From Chrysomallon squamiferum (taxonomy: Eukaryota > Mollusca > Gastropoda > Neomphalida > Peltospiridae), in the NCBI GenBank assembly GCA_012295275.1, contig CM022672.1, positions 23,676,930 to 23,740,929 of the forward strand: a stretch of DNA of 64,000 bases. The letters run 5' to 3'. Under the pieces are notes generated by a model. The model was not told the origin of the DNA. It ran no database searches and saw nothing but the letters and a program-made list of their open reading frames with translations. A program made the translations under genes and the position numbers. Positions 12,874 to 28,029 of the stretch are shown piece after piece. How positions within the stretch are numbered: position 1 is the first letter of the stretch; every line of letters starts with the position of its first letter.

Positions 12874-14766
12874 TAATAATAAAATAAATTTCCTGCAATC
12901 AATCCAAGATCTAGTTACTTTATTTCAAAACCTTCCTAAAACATTAAAATGTTACAAATTTTACAATATTTCTAATTTCTGAGAAAAAAAAACCCAAATA
13001 AATCAGCAGAATTTCCCAGGAATAACTCTCTTATATCTAAAAAAAAATCAAGCAACATTCTTAAGCAAATTCATTATTTTGTTATTATCAGTTAAAAGAT
13101 GTCTGAATAAATAGGATTACATCCAGTACTGGAAAATAATATTCATATTTTTATATAATTATTTTTATATCTGGATGCCCAACGTTCATCAAAAATACCT
13201 ATAAACATATCCACAAAGAAAGGAATTGTGAACTTTGCACATACTTATTTTTTATCTTTTTTTTTTGTTGTTTTTGTAAGAATATTTTATCAAACAAGTC
13301 AAGGAGAAATTGAATGTTATTTTAAAATTTTTTTTTTTTACACTAAACAAAATAATTTATATTGTTCAGAAAAAAAAGATATATATGTTATCATGGAAAT
13401 ACCTTTGCTCAGCATTACAGCACAAACCATAATAAAAAACATGATTATATAATTTTATCTAAAAATGGTTATTGAACTATGCTATAAATTGGAATATAGA
13501 CATTTCTAATATAAATTCAGAATTTAATAACATGTTGCTTGGAATAAATATACAAGTAGAAAAAATAAATTTGTATAATGAATGATACTGTTTTTATCGC
13601 TAGTATTTTTAACAACATATTTGTTAAATGATCTTCATCATCATAAACATCTGTAACAGTATTTTGTCAGTGATGATCATGAACAAAAATATTTTTCCTT
13701 TTAGATTCAGGTTTTAATTACATGAAGTGCTTGTAAATTGTTTTCATAATCACTTGAAATAATGTGTAATTTATCATCATTCAACAAAAGAAAACTGTTT
13801 TATGAAGTGTTATTTTATACACATTAAATTAAACAATATATATATATACTTTATAATGTAAAGCTAAACACACAGAAGATTAGTACAATATGGAATTATA
13901 CATTTATTATTTATTAACACCGTTAAAAACAGCTAATTACAAATATCTGAAGAAAAACACCAACAAATGATTTTGAAAATAGGCCAATATTTACAAGCAT
14001 TCTCTTCATAAAACAATTATTAAATCTTCTAAATTCCAAAAAGCACATTATTTTACTGATTTCTTAATAATTCAATTCAAATGTCTAAACATTAAGAATA
14101 ATAAGAATATTTTGCCTTAGAATGTTAATATTATAGATTAAATTTCTTTATCATCAGTATCTTGTATAACTAACTAACTGGATTACTTTAAACAATGATG
14201 ATTACATTGGTATATCTAATTTGTTGTTGTTCACAGTGAATTAACCTTCTTTAAATGATTTTAGAATATAAAGCTATTTTAATTTTGAATTAAATTATGG
14301 AGTTAAATTCTTGAATTATACTAATACAAACTACATTGTGCTAAATAAAATTGTGCACACATACATGGATACATTCCTTTAGAATTTTTCAGAACATAAT
14401 TATCTTTCAGCATTATTTCCATCTTCAATAAATCATCATCCATCCTCATATTATAACTGCTGATGTATCAAATTTACAAATAAAATTCATTCTCTTATAA
14501 CTTTGATTTTGTTGACAACTGTCCCTTCTTCAAGAATGTTACATCATCAACTTATAAGCAAAGTGCCACAGTAACGGAAACCGTAAAATTAATGGTTCCC
14601 TTGTTCAAAATAATTCTGCAATATTTAATAAACTTTATCCATATTTCCTTTCTTTGCCTTCTTGATATCAATGAAAGGAAATAAAATATAAACAAATTAT
14701 AAATCTGATCATAGATATAACAAATTTATCTGTTTCTAAATAATTTTGAAACTAAACATACATTTC

Positions 14767-14853
<87 letters not shown>

Positions 14854-16934
14854 AATAAATAAATAAATATTAGTAACTGGGTTATGTACAATAATAATAA
14901 TAATAAACTTAGAACAACAACAGTCATGCAACAATAATGAAAACTGAATGTATCAGCAATTAAAATAATATGAAAAACATAACAAAAGTACATCTCTTAG
15001 ACTACCTATATTTTTGTAAACCAAAATAAACTTCATTTATTTCCAACAAATGTGTAAAAACAGTCTTTTATGAATATAAATTCAAGTTGTGTCATTTTTT
15101 TTCTTCTACTTATGTATTTATGAAAAGAAAATGTATCATTATTAAAAGTTCAAATATTCAAACAAAATCTGTAATAGGAAGCTAAGTAGCTTGTAAAACA
15201 TACAAAGCTTATCTATATTAAAACAATACCAAAACAAAACAAACTGAAAAACAACAACAAAAAAGCAATTCATATACATATAATTAATTTTTCTACATAT
15301 TGTTATCAAAATAGTCTGACACTGAATATGCTGGCTTTAGAATTTTTAAAGGTACAGTGATCAAATATGAATAACATGAACTGCAACAAATAAGCAAAAT
15401 CAATCCAAAGATATTAAGTAGTTGAGAAATATTTACAATTTAATTACATATCCAAATTTACATACCATACATCTGAAATATCAGACTGGGAAAACTTCAA
15501 AGTATACAAAATACTACACATAAGAAACATTATGAATAAACATTATTATTATTATTATTTTCTTTTTAAAGTGAAACAAAAATCTGTATTATAACAGAAT
15601 AACACTTCTGGAAAACAAATCAATCTAAAGTAGCAAAATTAACTCTGAAAGCAATGTATAGAGACTAAACTCATATTTAATACAAAAATGTTGGTTACAT
15701 AAGTCATACTGAATTCAGATATATTACTGGTTAGCTTTAATTCAACGTATCATCACTGCTGCTAATTTCTGCAAACCATTAATATTTCCTCTCCAAATCA
15801 AATCAATAATTAAAATGAACAAACTTTAGCCTGTCATGCAATGTGACCAATTCTAATAATAAAACAAAGTGAAAATGAAGATTTATTTATATATATTTTT
15901 TTAAACATATATTTTATTATTCACTGACAATATGATTTTATATAATATTGATGATTATTTACATAATACATTATAATACAAATATCTCACTTGTTGGAAT
16001 TTAAAATTAGTATGGTGATGTTCTATTAACTGTTTGTTCTATGCACTGTAAAATATTAACTCTTTGTCTATCTCACAGATTTTATTTACATTTTACTGAG
16101 CTTCTGTTAGGTTAGGTTATGTCCAACATCCCATTTTTTTACGTGAAATGTTTCACGAGAATAGTTGTTTGTTTGTTTCATGTACTACCTATTATGAGTT
16201 TTTCTTGGTTTATATCTCATACATCGAATATTTTACACTTTCTTATCTATAATGTTTTCATGTTTCAAAGAATTATTAATAGTTTATATCACATTATTTG
16301 ATATCAAATGTTAATCAAATACAACATAAAATATTGAAAAATCAAAACTTTACATTTCAAAAATCTAAATCAAATATCTATATTTTTAGTAGTTTTTAAA
16401 TTATATATTATTAATGAAGATTAAGTATATACAGTGACACCAGCATACAGTGTTATAACCAAACATCTTTGTAATTTGTTATACATTTGTAATGAATATT
16501 CAAATACTTTTCAATAAGTGTTTTTATTTCAAAAATGTTGTTTTATTGTCAAATTAATTAATTATAATATTTACAACCTATTCAAAAGATTAAATGTTTT
16601 TGCTAATTATGTAACTAAATATATTTATGTTTTATAAAAAATATTTCAAGCATTTCACAATAATGTTATACCAAATGTAGGAACTATTTCAGTAGTTAAA
16701 ACAAATTTCAAAACATATATTCTATTCAGTGACGTACTTATTATATAACACAATATAATATAAAATGTATGTTACTGAAAAGTTACAGAGAATATTTACT
16801 ATACTAAAATACATAGAACTAAATATTCAATATAAGTTTATAGAAAGCATTTAATATGCTAAAACACTTAGAAGAGTCCTATACATTTCAGTGTTTTATG
16901 TTTCAATAAAATTTTAAGACCAGTCACTGTTATT
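8956..16934. other. AT-rich interval without a supportable gene
   Basis: The segmental duplication ends close to 8955, where similarity to 42240 stops. From here to the 3' end of gene B I see no exon chain with consistent splice sites on either strand. The interval holds simple repeats: (GT)n 10875-10918, (AAT)n 11361-11390 and 14768-14844, (AT)n near 12837-12862 and poly-A runs. A less AT-rich patch at about 9235-9730 may be an old mobile element, though I found no terminal repeats. The 3' UTR of gene B should occupy part of the right end. Confidence 0.6.
14768..14844. repeat. (AAT)n microsatellite
   Basis: A long AAT tract grading into (AAAT)n up to about 14868. Poly-Leu and poly-Ile reading frames on the minus strand here are artefacts of the repeat. 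Confidence 0.9.
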
Positions 16935-19195
16935 TCAGACAGATGTTTCATTTGTGATTCCTTTTCTAGCCAGCTGTTCTCTTACTCTTTTCAGGTAATC
17001 TGGATCAGGATACCCATTTCTAAAATAAAAATAGCATAAAAACAATTACAGGAATTAATAAATATTTCATATAGAAATACTCACCCATCAACACCAGAGG
17101 AAAACAGTCTGACATTCAGACAAAATCCTGAAGGATAAACGTTTTTGACCCATGAAGAAAATACAAACTGTTGATTGGGGTCCCGGTCTTAGTTTTGAAT
17201 GAAGTTAAAGATTCACAGAAATACATTTTCTGATATCATTTTGACTTTATAAAATTACTCCATCATATCTAGAACTATGTCCTATACTTAAAAGTATAAA
17301 CATTTTCTTATTAAACAGAGATTAAAAAAAAAAAATTATTTTCATATAAAGAAATTTATCTCAGATGTTACATATGATAATTATGTGAACAAATAACAGA
17401 ATGATAAAAAAAAACTCTACACTTACTTTTCTGGACCTCCCCGTATATTTGTTTTATGTTCAATATCACTCCAGTCTATAAAGTTATCTGCCCCAATGAT
17501 GAAAGTAAGTCCTCTGTCAAAAGCAATCTTCAACAATTTGTAGACTGTCCGACCTTCCTCATTATCTGGCAAATAAGCTGTCTTTGTTGTAGAATAACAG
17601 AACCTTCCTGGATTGGGATGTCCTTCCTGAAAATGAAAACACCAATTCTCTTAGTATCAAATCATTATCAAATTTAATGATATGACTAAAGATAAAATCT
17701 ACTGTAAATTATAATAATGAACCACGTTAACTAATAAGGTTAATATAGTATGTTAAAAAAGGGAGAAAAAAACACAACAGAAAAAAGAAAGAATGTTTCT
17801 TGAAATTAATCTAATTTTGTTCTGATTACATTAAGAAACAGCAAAACAAAAGTAACATGGAAGAAACTGAAGAAAAATGTAGGTTTCTGAATAATAAATA
17901 ATTAAGAACTTACAGAACTGCATGAAAATGTTACTTTATCTTCTCATCTAATGTTAGTATAAGTAAAGATTGTTATATGCTTTATTAAATGAAATTTAAC
18001 TAACAGTATACTACAGTCTGAGAAAACGGAATAAATTCATGCTGTTCTTGAATATCATCATTTTAAAAATTAGATTACTAGCATCATTTGAAAGACAAAG
18101 AAAAAAGTACACTTATATATACCAGTTCTTGCTATATACACTGACGTTAATGGAATTTACTTGCTGGCAGCTATATAGTTACCTCTTCTGGTGCATTTAT
18201 AGAAACTTAAACATATTAAAGTATTAGAATTAATAAAAAAAATATTGAATAAAAATATATTTTACTCATTATATGATTTATTTTAGTATACATAATTTTG
18301 TAACTATTTTGTGATGTACTGATTCTCAGCAGTAATCTTTTACATTTATCAAACAAATAAATTCTTTGGCATTTGATTGTGATAAATGCTTAGCTAATTC
18401 ACATCTAAATAAATAACTGGCATGAAATATTTTGAACTGCACATTTTGCAGATCAGATAGGAGTAAATGATAGTTTTTAAAAAAGTAATTAAATAAATAA
18501 ATAAAAAGTCTAAAAGTAGCCACAAATTTCTAATAGTTTTCTGACAAAACATATATACATACTTGGATATGTATTATTATTTTCTGTACTCTTCCTCACT
18601 TAATAAATACTTTAGCTTTAATTCTGAAATTGAATTGATGTAAATATTTTCTGCAGATTACTAAATAATCATAATGTTTAGTGCTCTGATTAATGAAAAT
18701 TAAACTATAGTGAATTGTATATAGGATATTTAAATCTTACCGACTGTGTGCCACCAGTAAGTGAATAATTAATGACTATTGTTCCATCATGAGGATATCC
18801 TTCCAGATGGAATCCATCAAAACTGAAGGACATTTGTCCCTTTGCCATATTTCCACAAACTGGTTTGTTTACTGAGGAACAAACTGGACAGACAGATGAA
18901 AATTTATTTTTGCAGGTTTGACATAACAGATGTTTGCATTTCTGAAACACTGCAAGGGAAGAATCTTGTTGCTTGCAGGATGAACAGACATTTTTGTTTT
19001 CTCTGGATTCTGGTTTAGATAAGGCATTCGAAAAATGTAATTTTTTAAACTGTTCATAATTATCTTGCATTGTCTTAACATGAATTTGATTTTTATCAAC
19101 AATTTGAACTTGTTTGAGAAATAGATTTGATTCTTTAGCAGCAAATTCCTCAACTGCTTCAAAGATCATTTTGGAGTAATCCTTTAGACAGACAT
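16935..19195 (-). CDS. C-terminal exons of gene B: RING finger and complete DTC domain
   Basis: Exon 18741-19195 holds the last helix and strand of macrodomain M4 and then a RING-HC finger: C-x2-C-x12-C-x-H-x2-C-x2-C-x7-C-x2-C (starting CSSC and ending CPVC). It runs into GNMAKGQMSF and LEGYPHDGTIVINYSLTGGT, the start of a Deltex C-terminal domain. Exon 17427-17626 continues with EGHPNPGR, TAYLPDNEEGR and IEHKTNIRGGPE. Exon 16935-17019 ends it with NGYPDPDYLKRVREQLARKG and a stop at 16935-16937. All DTC landmarks of the Deltex family (HPNPG, AYLPDN, HKT, GYPDPDYL) are present, including the His of HKT, so I see no sign of inactivation. This fixes the family assignment. Confidence 0.95.
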
Positions 19196-22100
19196 CTGCA
19201 AAAAAACACAACAAAAAAACATTAAAAAATATAACAAATAAAATAAATAAATAAATAGACCCCACACACATAAATATATAATAATAATAAGAAGAAGAAA
19301 AAGCAGAAATAAAGAAAATGAAAGAAATAAATATCAGAAATGTATTTTATATTGAGCAAAAAATGATTCAAAGATATGTAGGATATGTTAAATTTATTGT
19401 CAATACAGTAATTCTTGCTAATATTTTTATTAATAAGAACACTTTAAATTATTAATCTATCATTGTGCTTTAACCAAGATAATATAGATTGACCATTGTT
19501 TGCTTGCATAGATGCATTTCTCTATAACAAAGATGTAGGTAAATTTGGTTGAGACGATGTTTAAAATACTTCCTTAAACATATTCTTTTAATTAGAGGTT
19601 TATGTATTTGATAGATAAAAACAAATAACATTTTCTAGCCATTACAGCCAATTTAACTATCTAATGCACTAACTGACCAATATACCTTTTTGAGTCATCA
19701 ACACAGGAAAAGCAACAGATGAAAGTTCTTGAGAGTTGGCAAAAGCAAAGATTTTACTAATAATCTCTTTAAGGTTAGAAATTTCTTTCAGATCAGATTT
19801 TAAGGATACCAAAGCATGTATGACCATTTTCTGAAGTTTTCCTTCTGTGGTTTGGAAAATATGTCCAATGGAGAACTGATTAACTGAATAAGCCTTCAAA
19901 GCTTTTCTGTATTCTTCTCCAGCAGCTTCAGAGATATCGTTGGGCACACTATGTTTTTCTGATAGATCTCTATCATGCCAGCAGACTATGGCCTGAACAT
20001 TTGAATGTAAAATGTTATCACAATATATTAATATGTCAGGTACTTTGTCACTTGTAGTTGTCACTTCTGAAGTATTATTTGACTTTTTTAATGTTTCATT
20101 AAATCTGACATTAGGTCTGTTTTTGGTGCTAACAGTTGAAATGTCAGATTTAGAGCTGAGCTGTTTCGTATTCTGCTGGATAACAGATTCATTACCAGCC
20201 TTTTCCTTTGATGCAGCTGATAGACTGGCAGAAGCAGAACTCTCATTTGCATCTTTTGTGTTAGCTGAAAACTGCCTTTTAGATCGTTTTGTAGGCTTAA
20301 TTTTGTTAAGATAAAGATATGCTTTGGTTTTTGCCTTGTCTGTTGTGTCTCTATTATCACCAATTATCACCAGTTTGTCACAGCAGTATTTGCAAAAGAC
20401 ATCGCTGAATTCTTCCCCAAGTTTATTTTCAGCTTCTTTTGCTTTTTCTGATTCTGAAGATGAAATATCAATTTCAAATCTTATCATACCTTCTATCTGA
20501 TGATAAAGCTGCTTTGATTCATCAGGATTAGAAGAAATCTGAAAAGATAATTTCACTTTGTCGTTTACACATTCTGTGATACAACACTTTTCAAGCAGAT
20601 GGTTTTTAATAATTTTCTTAACAGCCTCATAGTGACAAGAGTCAATAACAATTTCTTGAAACTGGTTAGGAATCATTTTTGAAGGAGAATGCTGTTGTGG
20701 TTGTTTCGGTCTTGCACCTTCTCCCATCTGATTAGATAGTCTATGTGAAAAATGAGCTACATCATACTGAGAATTTTGAAAACTATTTATTATTTTGTAG
20801 ACATCAATTAGGTGTGTAAAGGTTTTTGCTTTCACTGAAAAAGTTGGTGGGTTTGACTTTTCACATTTCATGACTTTTACACCATCCAAAGTTTGGAGTT
20901 TCTCCAATAAATGATCATGTCCTTGACATCTAAGAATTGTTGGATTTATGTCTGCCATATGGTTGAAACTCTGAAGTACAGAAATACTTACTTTAAAAAA
21001 AAATTTAAAACACATATTTGTCTACTTATGTGGCTTCTAAAATATATATATAATTTTAAGAAAGAGAAATTAATATTTAAGTTCAAACAAAATGATATAT
21101 TGATTGGTATGTAGTAAGAATTGGAATTCTTAGAATTTGTTTTTATGCTTCATGAATTTAATGTGTAAATAAAGATACATGATTTTTGTGTGAGGTTTTA
21201 ATGGTGTATTCACACATACAAAAAATAAAATTACAAATGAAGTAAAAAATTAATTATAATGTCATGCTCTACACAGATATTAATAGAAAATAAATTAATT
21301 AACTGAGTATAATTTGATTTTCATTTCTGATCAAATCTACACTGTCTTTCAAATGATATCAAAATTTGGCCATCTGAAAATCACACAAATTTTGGTATGT
21401 AGTAAACATTATGAAAATTAATTTATACCATTAAATAACAAACCTCAGTTTCTTCTGTATCTTGTGATTCTCTATCATCTGTAAATCATTTTTGTAACAA
21501 TTAAAATTTCAAATATAGCTGAACAAGAAAAATAAATAAAAGATTGAAATCGTCTTTATAAAATGAAAAGTTTGCATTATACTTAAACATATGTATTATT
21601 ATTTATTTTAGTATTACAAAGTCTGAATATAAATTTAAAAGCTAAACAAACATTTTCAAGGGAGATAACTCTCAACATTTTAAAATCAATTTACCAGCTC
21701 TTTCAGCATCTACAACCATGTTTTCTTGATTCTGGTAAAATATGTAAGAAATAGAATTATTAATAGTGCATCAATAAAATAAAAATATTACACATATTGG
21801 TGACAACTTATGTAGAACATCAAAGTTTTAAATTTTTATTGTATCATAGGATCTCAAATACTAAAATTAATTTTGTCACCGAATCAGACAGATCAATAAT
21901 TACTCATTTACAGTAAAATAAGAAAAGAAGAAACAAATAGAAAAAATGTGCAAAAACAAACCCCCTAAATAAAAAAGCAATAATATATTTTTACATTTAA
22001 CCACAGTTGCAATACTATTTTTCTTAACTTTCAGTTAGATCAGAATTCATTACTAAAACCAAAATGTAAATATATCAAAAATATTCACTAAAAGGGATAA

Positions 22101-23864
22101 CATTTTACCTTTTCAAATTGTGAAATTAAATTTTGTTTCGTTTTTTCATTTTTCTCAGATGAATTTGATGTAATCTTCAAAATTCCTACATTTTCTTCAT
22201 CATGATCAGTGTCTTGGCTTGATAGAAGTCCTGAAAATATTTTAAACAAGGGTAAATGGAAATTCATTATAAAATAAATAATAATTGTAATTATTGCATA
22301 ACTGAGTTTAAAGAAAAAATATATTTGAAATATTAATTTATTTCTGAATGTAAATCATTTGTTAGGAAAATGAATTATTTGTGATATCAATCTCAAACTA
22401 AAACTTACCAGTATAGGTCAGAACTTTTGAAAATAGTGATTGGCTGTTTCCATGCAGTATTTTTGCAAAGTTCTCATAGTCCTTTTTATTGTGTACTGGT
22501 AGTGTGATGAGACATATATTCTTCTTAATCTCACTATCATTCAGACATTCCACCAAAGCCCTACATACCACTTCAGCATTCCTTGCTAACAGGCCTGAAA
22601 ATTGTTTGATCTTTTCATTAAATACAAATTCCACAAAATTAATAATTAAAAAAAAAGAGACAAAACAATTTCAACATATATAATCTTTCTATTAATTTCA
22701 GTTAATTGAGAAAGAAAGTAAATTTTTCTCTTAATTTTTTCTATCCTATTCCATTTTATTTGGTCAGAATATCTTTTAACTTTACAAAAGAATGTCTGCA
22801 ATTCTTAAGAGAACACTGCAATAAATGTAGAGAACACAACCATAGAAGCAACGGTAATTAATAAACTCAGTGCTTAATTAAAGTCCTTTTCACTAAATAA
22901 ATTAAGTTTTGAAATAGAATAATTTTAATATAGTTTTTCAGTCAAAGATATATCAATTTACCATGTGCAGTAATAGGCATTTGCAATGTCTGTAAATACT
23001 GAGATGCTGCAATCTTCAAACTATTATTTATGGCTTCTTTTAGATTATTAGCAATATTCTGTTTTATCAAACAGTGAATCAACATCCTTGAAGCTGGCAA
23101 AGAGTGTGCTCTAGTTTTTACAAATCCATCAGTTTTAAGAGCTGAAACTTTAATAAAGAAGGATTAATTAATTATTTACCTAGTAACAGAGAAAGTAAGA
23201 TATATATAGTGGTACCTTGACTTACAAGTTTATTTCATTCCATGACAGATTGTGTAACTCAATTTGTCATATATCAAATCAGTTTTCCCAAATGAAATTA
23301 ATTGAAATACCATTAATCCCTTCCAGTCCCACCCAAAAACCACCCCAATTTTTTGTAACTTGTTTTTGAATATGAAAAATGTATTTATAAATGGCAAAAA
23401 CTGTATAAAAACAAAACAAAACAGAAAGTAAAGAAATAAACTGGTTTTGTGAAGTATATTTATCTCGGAGATCATACAACCTGGCCTAACTGAAAATGCA
23501 AATTAAAAAAAAAAATTTGGCAAAATATTGCATAAAATGCAAGCACAACACAACAAAGATGCTTCCACAGTGAGGTAACCACATGAAGTAAATGAGTGAA
23601 ATGCAGGATACTAGCAGCTGCATATCTGAAGTTTGCTCAGTAACTCAAACTTTGGCTTGTTATGAGCAGTTGTCTTGCAACTATATATATATACATACAT
23701 ACATACTGTGGTACCTTGACTTAAGAGTGCACCAACTCCAATTTTTTGTTTAGAGTTGCAAGCCAACTGCTCATAACTCAGAGAACTTGTAAGCTGGTGC
23801 ACTCCTAAGTCAACGTACCACAGCATGTATGTATGTATATATATATAGTTGCATACATACATAC

Positions 23865-23929
<65 letters not shown>

Positions 23930-26900
23930 TACAGTATTACTGTTTATATCAATACCATTATTTTGTCTAAATAATATTTCAGTTAAGTGTAACAATTAAT
24001 GCACCAAAAAAACTGATGTTCCATTTAATTTCATGTCTAGTGGTTAAAACCAGCATTAATTTCATTTATGTATTTACTTCCATGGTCATGTTTAATGTTT
24101 TCAGAGCTTGGAATCATGATCATATCAAGTACATAAAAGTGACTATTTCTCGATATCATTTGATTTTTACCAGAACTGTTCTACACTAAAAAGGTTAACT
24201 AACAACTAATGCACAACTTGTTTCAAAGAAAACACTAATTGATAAATATAAAAAAAAAAATCATTTCAGTTATAGAAAGAAGCACATATAATGAAATTTC
24301 ATTTACTATTTAAAATAGGTAATCTCATTAGGAAGGATAGGGGCAGAAGTCCTGAGGATGAATCTTTTGTATTAATCCCTCATAACATTAAATTAATTCA
24401 CTAGTCAACAAATATTTTGAGAAGTTTGAATGAATGAAAATAATATTTCTGATTTGGCATGCTTAGTTTGAGACTGAATTCATACAATGAAATTTCATGT
24501 AATCCCATTAGGAACAATAAGGGCACAAGTAATGGAAGAACTTTTTTTCTAATATTACCTTATAACATTAAATCAATTTACTAGACAGCAAATATTTTTT
24601 TAGTTTGGTTATAAATGAAGATTTTGGTAGCTGAATTATTTTCTAATAAATAAAACATATTGGTATTTTAAAGTTTTCTACTTACTGGATTCACTCAGTT
24701 TTATTGCTTTAATATCTTCATGTCTCATTAATGGATGTTCAGTTGTTTCTGGAAATTTGAAAGTTACAAACACTTAGATACAATCAGATATTTGCTATAT
24801 GCTGAATCGTTCACAATACACATGAGAAGATAAAAGCAATTTTTCTATCCTTTCAGAAAATCCTCTTTAAAAACATTTTTCTAATTAAAAATTATTTTAC
24901 TTTTTAAACAACTTATTATTTTATTTATATGAATTATTTTTTTGTGACTAAAAAATAATATTATATTAATTATTAATGTGCTAGCCAACTCATTAAGAAA
25001 AAAAAAAAAGGATAATTAAAACAAGATAAAGGTGTAAGTATTGAGACGTTTTACCTGAATTCATTTACATTTCTGCAGTATTTAAAATATAAAGTTTAAT
25101 GAACTTCACCTGATAAATCCTCGCTTTCCCAGAAACAAAGAATAGCTTCAGATTTTCCTGCACATTGAGAGATATTTCCTAGAATGAGCTGAATATCAAT
25201 ACCATTGAAAGTGAAGATTCTTCCTGAAATGTTTAATTAAACATATAGAGTATCCAAATAGATAAAACACTGAGTAATGTAAAGATTTTCTTTTTGATAA
25301 ACCTTTAATTTGTGTTTGTATTAAAAAAAAAATCATTAAAACATTAGTAGAAATCTTCAAGTCAAATAAAAAGGGACTTTTGATTCGTCCTTAGATAGAC
25401 CTTACAAATGTCCTGTTACTTATACTCACAGGATCAAATATCTAGAACATAAATATGACCTGAAACCCTGTCAACAACTGAGTTTAGATACTGTATCACA
25501 TGACTTTTGAAATAAATTAATAAAAATTAAAACATTTATATGTAAATAAAACAAGATCAACAATGATGTCCAGTGTTTGTAAACATATAATTTCATAAAC
25601 ATCTCATTTTCTTTCAGTAACATCAATAATAAATTTAATTCAGACTGAGTCTTCAATATAGATAACATAAATATTTCATAGCTTCATCCATAAAACAATA
25701 TATAGCCTATATTTAAACATAACTGCTGAATATTTAGAAAACACATTACTTAATAATGAATATAAAATGAAATTTCTAAGACAGTTTGGTTATTATAAAT
25801 CCTATATCATGTAATGCACACACTATCAAGCATGGGTCAAGCTGACTGTCAGACAAAGACATCCTACACAAGAGACTGCTCTGATTAGCACACTGAATTT
25901 TCATTCATTCACTTATTAATGTTTAATAAAACAAAACAAACAAAATCTAAATTTATAATGCTGCTAATAATTCAGGAACTAACTGAAATTAAAAATTGTT
26001 ACCTTTTTCTGCCCCATAACTTTTCTGCATGTACTTTGAGAGAAATATCTGAAACAGAAGATATTTAAATGTTTGCTAAACAATACCATTTTCTGTTTGT
26101 AGTATGTATCCATACAAATTTGATTTAGTAATCCATTGTTTTTCTAAAATATGTTAGTAATTACTTAATTACCTTTTTGAATTTTGCTTTAGCAAATCAT
26201 CTTTTTTATTTCTTTTTCAATGCTATTTTTTTCAGAAAATAATTATTGTTATGATTTGTTTTGTTTTGTTTTCTTTCTTTTTTTTTTTAGTTTTTTTTTT
26301 TAGTTTTTTTCTGGGAAACTGAAATCAAATATCAAAGTAAAAAGTGTAAAAATCTTGAAAACTTATATTTTCATTTTGATATATTGAAAGGAATATTGCA
26401 GTACCAGAAAACCTTGACTGGAAATGAAATAATAATAATAACTGTCAAAGGCTAAGACATACCTTTTTAATTGTATTGTTAGAAGGACCATCATATATAA
26501 CAATGCCCACTTTCTCAATGGTGGAATCTTTCTTTTCTGTGAAATGTTTTTCCACAGCATTCAACATAGTTGTAACAACAATCTCTGGAGGATAGTTTAA
26601 GTTTCCAGTACCAAGAGTAGGAAATGCAATTGTCTTGTAATGACATTTTTCACACAATGTCAGACATTCCAGAATGAAGTTAGTCATTAGGTGTGTCTAT
26701 AGAAAATAAAGGCAACAGATAAATAAGGATGTTTTATTAATAAATTAATGCATCAGATCAGTTCCATTATGTTAATTATCATGTATGATATTTGATAATA
26801 AAGACAGAGTCATATTAAGATGTATCAAAATATGGATAAAAGAGTTGCATGCTTACTCATCACCACAAATGTTTCAGTTTATTTTTAAAGATATATTCTA

Positions 26901-27997
26901 GATGCTGTTTTATTCCATTATTTCAACATCATCATGTCTTAAGATGTATAACCACAAATTACAGTAATTCTGATTAATTTTAATGTTACAAGCAGCATGA
27001 AAAGTTTATTGTGCTATTGGGAATGTATATAATTTAGAGGCATGTATGACAGATAATCTAGAACAAACAATTAGATGCTGTTTGAAGGAACTCCCTCAGC
27101 AGAGTTATTAAATTATTTTTGTCATCAATCTTTAGTTGATGTTTGTATGTATATGTATTCATTTATCTCAATTTGCAGCATATTGTATGTTATAATTGCT
27201 GGTACTGTATTGTCATTCTCACAGTCTGGTAGGTAAATCAAGTAACTTTGCCACCAGAGAGAATTACACAGTAACATGGAAGTACAGATAGACTGGTCAT
27301 ATTAGAAGGGATTTAGCCTACTTTTATTTTTAACTATAAATATTTTAAACCTCGATTTCAGATTTAAATAGTGTGAAAAGTCTTGGTTTACATTAAAATG
27401 CACTGAATGAAGAATCTTAACATTGACAAAAATACTGTCACTAGACATTTGAATGTTTGAAGTGAACATTTAAAATGATTTATAAAGAAACAAAGATAAA
27501 CAAATAAAGATAACTTTACAATATATATATTTTTTTGAATTCCTGAAATGCAAGAATTATAATGTGATGTTATTATTTTGTGACAAAATGTTAATTACCT
27601 TTTTATCATACACTGGCAGAGCTCCATGAAATATTGCCTTAACTCCTGATAATCTTCCAGGTCCCTGTGATTGCTACTTTCCCTTCTTCAATCCCCAAAT
27701 AATAGTATTTTTTATACATTCTGTTTGAATCTGATCTCCTGCTGATTCAAGTAATGATTTTGAAATCATCCCTTTATTAAGATCTAAATCTGTGTTTGTG
27801 GAATTCACCAGAACATCCACCTAAAAAGAAACATATATTTTTCTACATTTATGAAAAAAGATTCCATTAAAGAATTAGATTTCATCTAATATTACAGATA
27901 TTAATCCATAAAATAATAATAATAATAATAACAATAACAATAAACTGAAAAAAAAACTAATAACAAAACAATAACTAACTAACTAAAACTAACAAAA

Positions 27998-28029
<32 letters not shown>

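Noticed and set aside
16107-16121. TTAGGTTAGGTTA resembling an arthropod-type telomere repeat.
   Set aside because: Just over two units, so chance.
19850-20970. A PARP (ART) catalytic domain in gene B.
   Set aside because: Looked for, because PARP14-like proteins end in ART; none of the exons shows an H-Y-E type motif, and the C-terminus is RING-DTC.
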